Source: UBA493 sp035655435 (lineage in GTDB: Archaea; Iainarchaeota; Iainarchaeia; Iainarchaeales; Iainarchaeaceae). From it: a stretch of DNA of 20,252 nucleotides. Positions 15,152 to 20,252 of the stretch are shown piece after piece (the first letter of the stretch is position 1; every line of letters starts with the position of its first letter). A program made the translations under genes and the position numbers. The notes beneath the pieces are model-generated. The model did not search any database, was not told the origin of the DNA, and worked only from the letters and a program-made list of their open reading frames with translations. The DNA lies in assembly GCA_035655435.1 (NCBI GenBank), contig DASRUN010000042.1, positions 1-20,252 of the forward strand. Reading direction: 5' to 3'.

Positions 15152-16161
15152 TACTGCCACCTCAGAACATTCGCGCCCCAACTCAGTCCAGCGCCGAAGC
15201 CAATAAGCAAAACAATATCTCCTTTCTTTATTTTTCCATCAGAGAGTGCCTTGTCAAGCGCAATTGGAATTGACGCAGAAATTGTGTTGGCATATTTTTC
15301 AATAACTGTAATTGTTTTTTCCATCGGAAGGCCGAGAATTTTCATTCCCTCTTCTATAATTCTTTTGTTTGCCTGATGAAACACAACAAAGTCAACATCT
15401 TTAATAGTGAGGTCTGCATTCTCCAAACATTTTTCCGCCGCATCCGGAATTGCTTTCATTGCAAAATCCCAAATTGCTTTCCCGTCCATCCTTGCCTTTA
15501 TCGGATATTTTTCAAGGTCTTTTGCATTGCTTATCGGATGTCTTGTTCCGCCTCCGGGCATGTAAAGTTTTTCCGCACCGCTCCCATCCGCCCTCAAATA
15601 GCTTGCCAACAATCCAAAATTCTTTTTCACTTTCTCCAGCAAAACCGCTCCCGCCCCATCGCCGAAAATAACAAACGTTGTCCTGTCGTTTTTGTCCCTG
15701 AATTTTGAAGGTGCCTCCGCACCGATTAAGAGCACTTTTTTGTATGTTCCATCCGCAACAAACTTTGCGGCAATAGAAAGCCCGTAATTGAATCCCGAGC
15801 AGGCGTTGTTCACATCCAGTGCCCCCGCATTTTTTGCGCCTATTTTTTCCTGAACATAGCATGCTGTACTGGGCGTTATTGTATCAGGCGTTGTTGTTGT
15901 TACAATTATGAGTTCAATTTCCTCCGGAGTTAAACCGGTTTTTTTCATGAGCTTTTTCGCCGCCTCCGCGGCAAGGTCGGATGTCGCCTCATTTTTTTTT
16001 GCAATCCTTCTCTCCTCAACCCCTATCCTTGTTCTTATCCACTCGTCGCTTGTGTCAATGCCAAGCGCCACTATATCCTTGTTTGTAAGAACTGTTTCCG
16101 GAACGTAAAACGCAGTTCCAGTAATTCCCACAGATGAAAGCTCCAAACCCAAGACCCCCAT
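15151..16161 (-). CDS. fabH: 3-oxoacyl-[ACP] synthase III (KAS III)
   Basis: The product has 336 residues from the ATG at 16161. A GTG at 16179 would add six residues but lies at the TATA-like box. The full KAS III triad is visible: C121 in 'NNACSGFNYG', H262 in 'FHQANKRII' and N292 in 'KYANTISASIP'. 'DEWIRTRIGVEERR' contains the Trp that stacks on CoA in FabH, and 'GFGAGLSWGA' is the usual C-terminal loop. Unlike archaeal HMG-CoA synthases, this is a bacterial-type FabH, which condenses an acyl-CoA primer with malonyl-ACP. fabG follows with a 1-bp overlap. The neighbouring iorAB could supply an unusual (aryl or branched) acyl-CoA primer. No ACP, malonyl transferase or FabF is in the window. 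Confidence 0.85.
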   Translation of the reverse strand: MGVLGLELSSVGITGTAFYVPETVLTNKDIVALGIDTSDEWIRTRIGVEERRIAKKNEATSDLAAEAAKKLMKKTGLTPEEIELIIVTTTTPDTITPSTACYVQEKIGAKNAGALDVNNACSGFNYGLSIAAKFVADGTYKKVLLIGAEAPSKFRDKNDRTTFVIFGDGAGAVLLEKVKKNFGLLASYLRADGSGAEKLYMPGGGTRHPISNAKDLEKYPIKARMDGKAIWDFAMKAIPDAAEKCLENADLTIKDVDFVVFHQANKRIIEEGMKILGLPMEKTITVIEKYANTISASIPIALDKALSDGKIKKGDIVLLIGFGAGLSWGANVLRWQ

Positions 16162-16179
16162 AAAGTTAAATTTGAACAC

Positions 16180-16188
16180 TTTAAATTT
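16180..16188 (-). promoter_or_regulatory. TATA-like box of fabH
   Basis: TTTAAATTT is centred 23 bp before the fabH ATG, in the 57-bp gap after iorB, with no Shine-Dalgarno sequence. fabH-fabG-flavoprotein may thus be transcribed separately from iorAB as well as by read-through. Confidence 0.4.
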
Positions 16189-16218
16189 GTTTTCAGAGCC
16201 CGGAAATTCCTTTGAAGG

Positions 16219-16833
16219 CTAAAACTGCCCCTTTATGTCGTAGTTCAGGCGGGAAATTTCGCTGTTGAAGCCGGCATCAAACGCATTCAAACTCGATTCA
16301 ACCCTTTTCGCAATCACCTGTATTATCGCTTCTCTGACAATGTTTTTATGAACCGGAAATTCATCAAGCCTGCTTGCCGCCCCCAAAAAGAAAATGTTTT
16401 TATCCTGAAAATCAACAACCTGCTTTGCAAGCGCTTCAAATCCTATCCCAATTATTTTTCCACCGATGTTTTTTGAAGCTGTTTCAACATGCGGAAGATT
16501 TTCTTCATCAATCATTATTTCATTCCCGTTCACAAAATTTCCATCCATTAAAATTTGTGTGTTCATTCCTATCATGTACTTTTGCCTCAGTAATTCAAAA
16601 GAATCCATTGCAATAATAAGATCGGCATTCCCGTTCGGAATTACAGGAGTGTGGGCTTTTCCAATTCTAATGTGACAATGCGTACTATCATGTCTTTTTG
16701 CATGCCCCCTAAATTCCGACATGGATGTTTCTAACCCGCTTTTCATTGCAGCTCTGGAAATTATTTTTCCAAGTGTTATAACCCCTTGTCCCCCGATTCC
16801 ACACACAACAATGTTGAAACTTTCTTTTTTCAT
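16219..16833 (-). CDS. iorB: Indolepyruvate:ferredoxin oxidoreductase, beta subunit
   Basis: The product has 204 residues from the ATG at 16833; another ATG at 16842 overlaps the iorA stop (ATGA) and is equally possible. 'FNIVVCGIGGQGVITLGKII' is the N-terminal signature of the gamma/beta domain of 2-oxoacid:ferredoxin oxidoreductases (IorB, KorC, PorG). The protein pairs with IorA to oxidise aryl-2-oxoacids to aryl-CoA, passing electrons to ferredoxin. The usual 'EVHGMAQRGG' loop reads 'EFRGHAKRHDS' here (residues 40-50), a clear departure at a normally well-kept site. It is translationally coupled to iorA. Confidence 0.8.
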   Translation of the reverse strand: MKKESFNIVVCGIGGQGVITLGKIISRAAMKSGLETSMSEFRGHAKRHDSTHCHIRIGKAHTPVIPNGNADLIIAMDSFELLRQKYMIGMNTQILMDGNFVNGNEIMIDEENLPHVETASKNIGGKIIGIGFEALAKQVVDFQDKNIFFLGAASRLDEFPVHKNIVREAIIQVIAKRVESSLNAFDAGFNSEISRLNYDIKGQF

Positions 16834-16838
16834 TGGAA

Positions 16839-18647
16839 TCATTTCCTTTCGCGTATTGTTCCCGGAGATGCTATTTGCGCGCAGATCCCGCATCCAATGC
16901 ACATATCCGGATCAATGTGTTGATTAACTCCTTTTCCTTTTATTGCCGGGCACGCAAGTTCTTTTCCGGTTTCTCCAATAATTTCAAATCTTCTTCCAAA
17001 ATCAGATTTTGCTTCGAGTGCGCAAGGAGCTTTGAAAACAACAACGCTTGTCCCGGAAAATTTTGCGGCTTCTTTCAAAGCCTGTTCGCTTGCTCTCAAA
17101 TCATAAGGATTTACTTCCAACAAAAATTGCACTCCGGTTGCTTTTACAAGATCAAGCAAATCAACTTTGTGGGTTTTTTCTTCCAACGCATTTTTTCCTG
17201 TTCCCGGATGAGGCTGACCTCCAGTCATTGCTGTAACGGAATTATCCAGAATGCAAACAATGATGTTTGAATTATTTACAACGGAATTCATCAAACCCTG
17301 AATTCCGGAATGAAGAAAAGTTGAATCTCCAATAACCGCAACAATGTTTCCTTGATAACCTGCCTTTGCAAAACCCGAAGCCATTGGAATCGAAGCACCC
17401 ATGCACATGCAAGTGTCAAGCGCTCCGATAGGAGGGTGGGCCGCAAGATTATAACAGCCGCGATCGCCGATAACAACAAATTCTTTTTCAAGTTCTTCCA
17501 TTGATTTTTTGAGCGCACCATAAAATCCAATATGAGAACAGCCCGCGCAAAGGCTCGGAATCCTATTCGGAATATTTTCCAATTCATTTTCTTTGTAATT
17601 GAAATCCAGTGTTCTCGCAATTGCCTTTTCCACAATCTCAACAGAAAGTTCTGATTCGCGCGGAATGTGCTTTGTTGTTGTACCGAAAATTTCTCCTTCA
17701 AAATGCATGCGTGAAGCGATTTCCCGCACGCGCAACTCCAAAATAGGCTCCAATTCCTCAATTACTAAAACTTTCTTTGAATTTCGAAGAATTTCTTGGA
17801 TTTGTTTTTGCGGGATAGGATTAGTTGAAGTAATTTTCAAAGTGCTGGCCTTTACTCCAAGCCTCTCAAGCGCTTCGGAAACATAATTGAAAGCAAACCC
17901 GCTTCCGATAATTCCAATCTCTGATTCTTTCAGTTCAATTTTGTTGTACAAAAAATTTTCAAATTCATTTTCAATTTCCAATATTTTTTCATTGTGTTTT
18001 TTGTGCAATACTTTCACATTTTTTGGAATGCACACAAACCTTTCCGGTTCTTTTTTGAAAAAAGCATTCTCAGAATTCTTTTTAATTTCTCCAAGCTCAA
18101 CCACAAAACTCGATTGTGCAATTTTTTGTGTAATTCTAATCTGCACAGGAACACTGAATTTTTCGCTCAATTCAAAAGCATATTTTGTCATCTCTCGCGC
18201 TTCATTTCCATTTGTAGGTTCAAGGCAAGGGATTTTTGCCATGAGCGCGTGCATTCTCGAATCAACCGCATGTTGAGTTGAAATAGGTTCGGGATCATCC
18301 GCTACAACAAGAACTAAACCCGCATTAACTCCGGTATAAGCAAGCACGTTCAAAAAATCCATTACAGTGTTTGCGCCAAGATTTTTCATTGCGCACAAAG
18401 ATCTTTTGTTTGCGAGCGAAGCCCCTGCAGCTGTCTCAAGTGCAACAACTTCATTCACAGACCATTCAGCATAAATTCCGGTTTTTTTTGCCGTTCCCGC
18501 AAGCGACGCAAGTATTTCCGTGCAAGGCGCTCCGGGATATGATGTTGCAATTTTTACATTTGCCTCAATTGCGCCGCGCGAAATCGCCTCATTTCCCGAA
18601 AGAATCGCCTTTCCGGTTTCCTGCAAAAGCTGTATAAAAATCCCCAA
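16839..18647 (-). CDS. iorA: Indolepyruvate:ferredoxin oxidoreductase, alpha subunit, with one [4Fe-4S] cluster lost
   Basis: The product has 602 residues. No ATG fits the N-terminus. The TTG at 18647 lies about 23 bp after a TTATAA box and is preferred; a TTG at 18626 is the alternative. 'SGNEAISRGAIEANVKIATSYPGAPCTEI' opens the pyrimidine-type domain. 'SLCAGCSHIGFY' and 'GDSTFLHSGIQGLMN...DNSVTAMTGGQ' mark the thiamine-diphosphate domain. The C-terminal ferredoxin-like end normally holds eight Cys. Here only C566 ('ACPAI') and C583, C586, C589 ('CIGCGIC') remain. Positions 555, 558 and 561 are E, G and G, and position 593 is Ala. In 2[4Fe-4S] folds the last Cys of each motif ligates the other cluster, so this is loss of one whole cluster and retention of the other. 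It should oxidise indolepyruvate or similar 2-oxoacids to acyl-CoA with IorB. Confidence 0.85.
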   Translation of the reverse strand: MGIFIQLLQETGKAILSGNEAISRGAIEANVKIATSYPGAPCTEILASLAGTAKKTGIYAEWSVNEVVALETAAGASLANKRSLCAMKNLGANTVMDFLNVLAYTGVNAGLVLVVADDPEPISTQHAVDSRMHALMAKIPCLEPTNGNEAREMTKYAFELSEKFSVPVQIRITQKIAQSSFVVELGEIKKNSENAFFKKEPERFVCIPKNVKVLHKKHNEKILEIENEFENFLYNKIELKESEIGIIGSGFAFNYVSEALERLGVKASTLKITSTNPIPQKQIQEILRNSKKVLVIEELEPILELRVREIASRMHFEGEIFGTTTKHIPRESELSVEIVEKAIARTLDFNYKENELENIPNRIPSLCAGCSHIGFYGALKKSMEELEKEFVVIGDRGCYNLAAHPPIGALDTCMCMGASIPMASGFAKAGYQGNIVAVIGDSTFLHSGIQGLMNSVVNNSNIIVCILDNSVTAMTGGQPHPGTGKNALEEKTHKVDLLDLVKATGVQFLLEVNPYDLRASEQALKEAAKFSGTSVVVFKAPCALEAKSDFGRRFEIIGETGKELACPAIKGKGVNQHIDPDMCIGCGICAQIASPGTIRERK

Positions 18648-18778
18648 GTGAGTAAGTTGTAATTGTTTATAACAATAATGCCGAGTGGATTGACTTTACT
18701 GTGTTGCATGACAGTTGTTTTTAAGTAGGTGAAAACATTGTTCATTATACTAAACAATAAATTGCAACATTACTCACT
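18647..18778. repeat. Inverted repeat pair around the iorA start
   Basis: AGTGAGTAAGTTGTAATT on the plus strand (18647-18664) is matched in reverse complement by 18760-18778, which reads AGTGAGTAATGTTGCAATT on the minus strand: one extra base and one mismatch over about 18 bp. A second pair of ATTGTT/AACAAT arms (18737-18742 and 18753-18758) lies inside the right half. It may be a small MITE-like unit of about 130 bp or a duplicated regulatory region. No transposase was seen. Confidence 0.4.
18658..18681. repeat. 24-bp repeat with palindromic core, copy 1 (iorA promoter)
   Basis: Matches 19724-19747 in 23 of 24 positions, in the same orientation. The core ATTGTTTATAACAAT (18662-18676) is an inverted repeat with a 3-bp centre, and it contains the TTATAA that serves as the iorA TATA box on the minus strand. 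It could be an operator that blocks TBP binding, or one end of an insertion. Confidence 0.6.
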
Positions 18779-18944
18779 ACAAAAAGCACAATATGCGCCG
18801 AAAAGCAAAAATAAGGAAGCAGAGCTCAAAAAATCAAAGGCGTTGGAATCATTAAGAATTGCACAAGAAGAGGGCAGATATAAGCTGGATTTTATATTAG
18901 ATGCATTTAATAGAATACAACAATTAAAAGGAGGAAAATTATGA
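18729..18944 (+). CDS. Small unknown protein, first gene of a two-gene cassette
   Basis: The product has 71 residues if the GTG at 18729 is used; the start is uncertain, because the first ~18 codons lie over the inverted repeat and a TTG at 18762 is also possible. The body is charged and probably helical ('NKEAELKKSKALESLRIAQE' then 'GRYKLDFILDAFNRIQQLKGG'). I do not recognise a family. The stop overlaps the ATG of the next gene (ATGA), and GGAGG precedes that ATG, so the two are co-translated. In such an arrangement beside a UPF0175 protein it could be a small antitoxin or toxin component, which is only inference. Confidence 0.4.
   Translation: MKTLFIILNNKLQHYSLQKAQYAPKSKNKEAELKKSKALESLRIAQEEGRYKLDFILDAFNRIQQLKGGKL
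18930..18934 (+). promoter_or_regulatory. Strong Shine-Dalgarno site of the UPF0175 gene
   Basis: GGAGG lies 6 bases before the ATG at 18941. It is the best ribosome-binding site in the window, where most other genes look leaderless or coupled without one. This sets the cassette apart from its surroundings. Confidence 0.6.
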
Positions 18945-19297
18945 AAACTGAGTTGATTTCCGCGAGGTTAGAAAAAGAAGACACAAAGATATTGGAAGAA
19001 ATAACAAAAGAAGAAAACACCGATAAAACATCAGCGCTTAAAAAAATATTAAAGCTGGGTTCAAAACAATATAGACTTGAAAAATCAATAAAACATTATC
19101 AGGATGGCAGGATAAGCATAGGCATGGCCGCCGATATGGCGGGAATTACATTGTGGGAAATGATGGAAGAACTGAAAATGAAAAACATAGCAAATCCCGT
19201 AGGAAAACAAGAATATGCAGAAGGCACAAAAAATCTGGAAAGAGTGTTGGGAAAGAAGGGAAGAACCATGTCAATCAAGAACTCTTTGGGACTTTGA
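18941..19297 (+). CDS. Ribbon-helix-helix/UPF0175 antitoxin-like protein
   Basis: The product has 118 residues. Residues 1-45 ('ELISARLEKEDTKILEEI' then 'TDKTSALKKILKLG') look like a ribbon-helix-helix DNA-binding unit. Residues 46-82, with 'YQDGRISIGMAADMAGITLW' followed by 'EMMEELK', are the characteristic UPF0175 helix-turn-helix. Proteins of this family often sit just before a PIN-domain toxin and act as antitoxin and autoregulator. Here no PIN gene follows, and the last ~30 residues are not family-like. It is therefore either an orphan antitoxin or partner of the 71-aa upstream product. Its A-rich codon use, AGA/ATA-heavy, differs somewhat from the fab/ior genes and suggests transfer. 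Confidence 0.65.
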   Translation: MKTELISARLEKEDTKILEEITKEENTDKTSALKKILKLGSKQYRLEKSIKHYQDGRISIGMAADMAGITLWEMMEELKMKNIANPVGKQEYAEGTKNLERVLGKKGRTMSIKNSLGL

Positions 19298-19377
19298 AAA
19301 TAAACAAAATAGCTGTACAAATTGTGAAAGCGTCAAAAAAGCTTGGAAGTGCTTAATTAATTTTATCGGGATTGAGT
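19298..19377. other. Gap without a recognisable gene
   Basis: Only short frames are open here (for example one ending 'INKIAVQIVKASKKLGSA'), with no start signal or family likeness. It may be decayed remains of whatever followed the UPF0175 gene. Confidence 0.4.
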
Positions 19378-19599
19378 TTATGCAAGCCAAAGTGCTTGAC
19401 GGCAAAAGTTACCGAGAAGATGTACAAAAAAACTGACTGGCGATATTTTTGACCTGAAATCCCAGCCTAAAATTTTAAATAACCTATCAATAAAGGTTCT
19501 AGTTTTACTTTCAGTAAGTGTATCCTTTCCGGGGTGTTTATTGAATTCTTCAATTAACTTAGCTACTTCTTGTTTAGCCTCTTCTTTGGTATAATTCAT
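19378..19599 (-). pseudogene. N-terminal fragment of a restriction-modification enzyme gene
   Basis: The frame starts with ATG at 19599. Its first ~48 residues, 'EEAKQEVAKLIEEFNKHP', then 'KTRTFIDRLFKILGWDF', match the N-terminal region of type I and Eco57I-like (type IIG) restriction-modification proteins, where 'TRTxFIDPLFxxLGWD' opens the nuclease domain. Past about 19456 the likeness stops, and the frame ends after 25 unrelated residues, while intact enzymes have many hundreds. The rest of the gene is not in the window, so this is a truncated remnant of a defence gene. Its start and a T/A-rich promoter stretch (19620-19635) are still present. Confidence 0.5.
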
Positions 19600-19723
19600 T
19601 CAACGAAAGAATGTGAAAAAACATTAAAAAAATCCCTTTTTGCAAAATTAGGGGTTTTCGTACAAGCCCCTTTGCGATTCTGTGGGGTTTCTCTCGGTGC
19701 AGGATTCCAAACTTTGTGCTCGC
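19600..19723. other. Intergenic stretch, no gene recognised
   Basis: It contains G- and C-runs (GGGG near 19652 and 19684, GCCCC near 19668) that could pair locally. No tRNA cloverleaf, C/D-box or other RNA signature was convincing on either strand. Confidence 0.35.
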
Positions 19724-19747
19724 TGTAATTGTTTAAAACAATAATGC
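19724..19747. repeat. 24-bp repeat with palindromic core, copy 2 (GT-C gene promoter)
   Basis: The core ATTGTTTAAAACAAT (19728-19742) has arms identical to copy 1 and contains TTTAAAA, placed about 30 bp before the ATG at 19765 and so suitable as its TATA box. With copy 1 it brackets the low-content island. Confidence 0.6.
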
Positions 19748-19764
19748 ACGCTTTTTCATTTGCA

Positions 19765-20252
19765 ATGGAAAAAAACGATTATGCGAAAATCCTCGCAATT
19801 GCACTTGTCCTCGCGCTGAGTTTTGTTCTAATAGAAAAACCAAACATTGAATCAGGCGTTCCTCTCCACTCCGATTCTTACGATAATATTGCCGCGGTTC
19901 AACAGGTTCTGAAGCAAGGAACTATTTTCATTGGAGATCCTTTTGCTCCGTCATCCGAAAAATCCCAATTTCATTCCGGAAAAAAAAACTTCGACCTAGA
20001 AACCGGTTATGTGTTCATACTAACTTTTTTTTCAATCATTCCGGGAATCGATCCGCTTGATTTGCCAATTTTTTTTCCCTGGATTTCCTCACTTCTCCTC
20101 TTTTTTACAACATTCCTCCTCACAAAAAAATTATGTAGAGATGAGTTTTCGGCTTTTTTCGCCTCGCTTTGCGTTTTCCTCATTCCCTCAACCCAACAAA
20201 TGCTCGGGCCGCTGTTCCTTGTTGCATCTAGTCTAGGTTTGGCGCTACTCCC
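19765..20252 (+). CDS. Multi-pass membrane protein, probable GT-C glycosyltransferase (3' end outside window)
   Basis: At least 162 residues are visible. The ATG at 19765 fits the TATA-like box; an in-frame ATG at 19744 would add seven residues and overlap the repeat. TM1 ('ILAIALVLALSFVLIE') is followed by a loop with 'PLHSDSYDNIAAVQQVLKQG' and 'GDPFAP', then at least three more hydrophobic segments, including 'VFILTFFSIIPGIDPLDLPI' and 'FFPWISSLLLFFTTFLL'. This is the layout of GT-C enzymes (oligosaccharyltransferase/PMT-like), in which an acidic residue in the first outer loop is catalytic. The loop 'S-D-S-Y' is the candidate. It would fit the surface-glycan theme of the window. The C-terminal half is needed for a firm call. 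Confidence 0.5.
   Translation, partial: MEKNDYAKILAIALVLALSFVLIEKPNIESGVPLHSDSYDNIAAVQQVLKQGTIFIGDPFAPSSEKSQFHSGKKNFDLETGYVFILTFFSIIPGIDPLDLPIFFPWISSLLLFFTTFLLTKKLCRDEFSAFFASLCVFLIPSTQQMLGPLFLVASSLGLALL

Noticed and set aside
18678..18728. 16-codon frame 'MPSGLTLLCCMTVVFK' after the first palindrome
   Set aside because: Lies between repeat arms with no ribosome-binding site; it could be a leader peptide, but nothing supports translation.
19380..19436. Short plus-strand peptide 'MQAKVLDGKSYREDVQKN', slightly reminiscent of the FolD N-terminus
   Set aside because: Too short and stops at once; the likeness covers fewer than ten residues.
19640..19735. Possible structured RNA or tRNA-like sequence with G/C runs
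   Set aside because: No acceptor stem, anticodon arm or T-arm consensus could be paired on either strand, and no known RNA motif fits.

Overview
The window looks archaeal. Most genes begin with an AT-rich TATA-like box about 23-27 bp before the start codon (leaderless style). Overlapping ATGA/GTGA starts are common, and the gene set includes indolepyruvate:ferredoxin oxidoreductase, polyisoprenol-type glycosyltransferases, large cysteine-rich surface proteins and a UPF0175 protein. A small-genome lineage of the DPANN type (Diapherotrites-like) fits the A/T-rich, compact style, but that placement is inference.

Region 1 (1-6164) encodes the cell exterior, all on the + strand. It holds a 5'-truncated surface protein, a larger paralogue with signal peptide, CGDG cysteine repeats and a DUF4114-like domain, and a smaller membrane-anchored protein. 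Behind the last is the C-terminal remnant of a sulfatase-like enzyme. The two large proteins share their last ~340-360 residues and have no C-terminal membrane anchor.

Region 2 (6297-13090) looks like a surface-glycan or lipid-linked-sugar cluster: an amine-oxidase/UDP-galactopyranose-mutase-like flavoprotein, a GT39/ArnT-type membrane transferase, a GT2 enzyme of the dolichyl-phosphate-sugar synthase type, two tandem paralogous GT4 enzymes and a double-GNAT acetyltransferase. Another multi-pass membrane protein of GT-C type starts at the right edge. These probably decorate the surface proteins of region 1 or a surface glycan.

Region 3 (13120-18647) is the most unusual part. Two adjacent hot-dog-fold genes (one active MaoC/PhaJ-type dehydratase, one paralogue without the catalytic Asp/His) converge on a minus-strand series: iorA, iorB, fabH (KAS III), fabG and a flavin split-barrel protein. 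Together they encode an acyl-CoA-forming 2-oxoacid oxidoreductase, a CoA-primed condensing enzyme, a ketoreductase and a HadAB-like dehydratase. These are most steps of a type II fatty-acid-like cycle, with its own possible primer supply, in a domain of life whose membranes are isoprenoid. IorA has lost exactly the four ligands of one of its two [4Fe-4S] clusters and kept the four of the other.

Region 4 (18648-19764) is a low-content island. It contains a two-gene cassette (71-aa unknown plus a ribbon-helix-helix/UPF0175 antitoxin-like protein), a 5' fragment of a restriction-modification enzyme gene, and two near-identical 24-bp sequences at its edges. Each 24-bp copy centres on the palindrome ATTGTTnnnAACAAT, which overlaps the TATA box of iorA on one side and of the GT-C gene on the other. 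No tRNA, rRNA, CRISPR array, transposase or integrase was seen.
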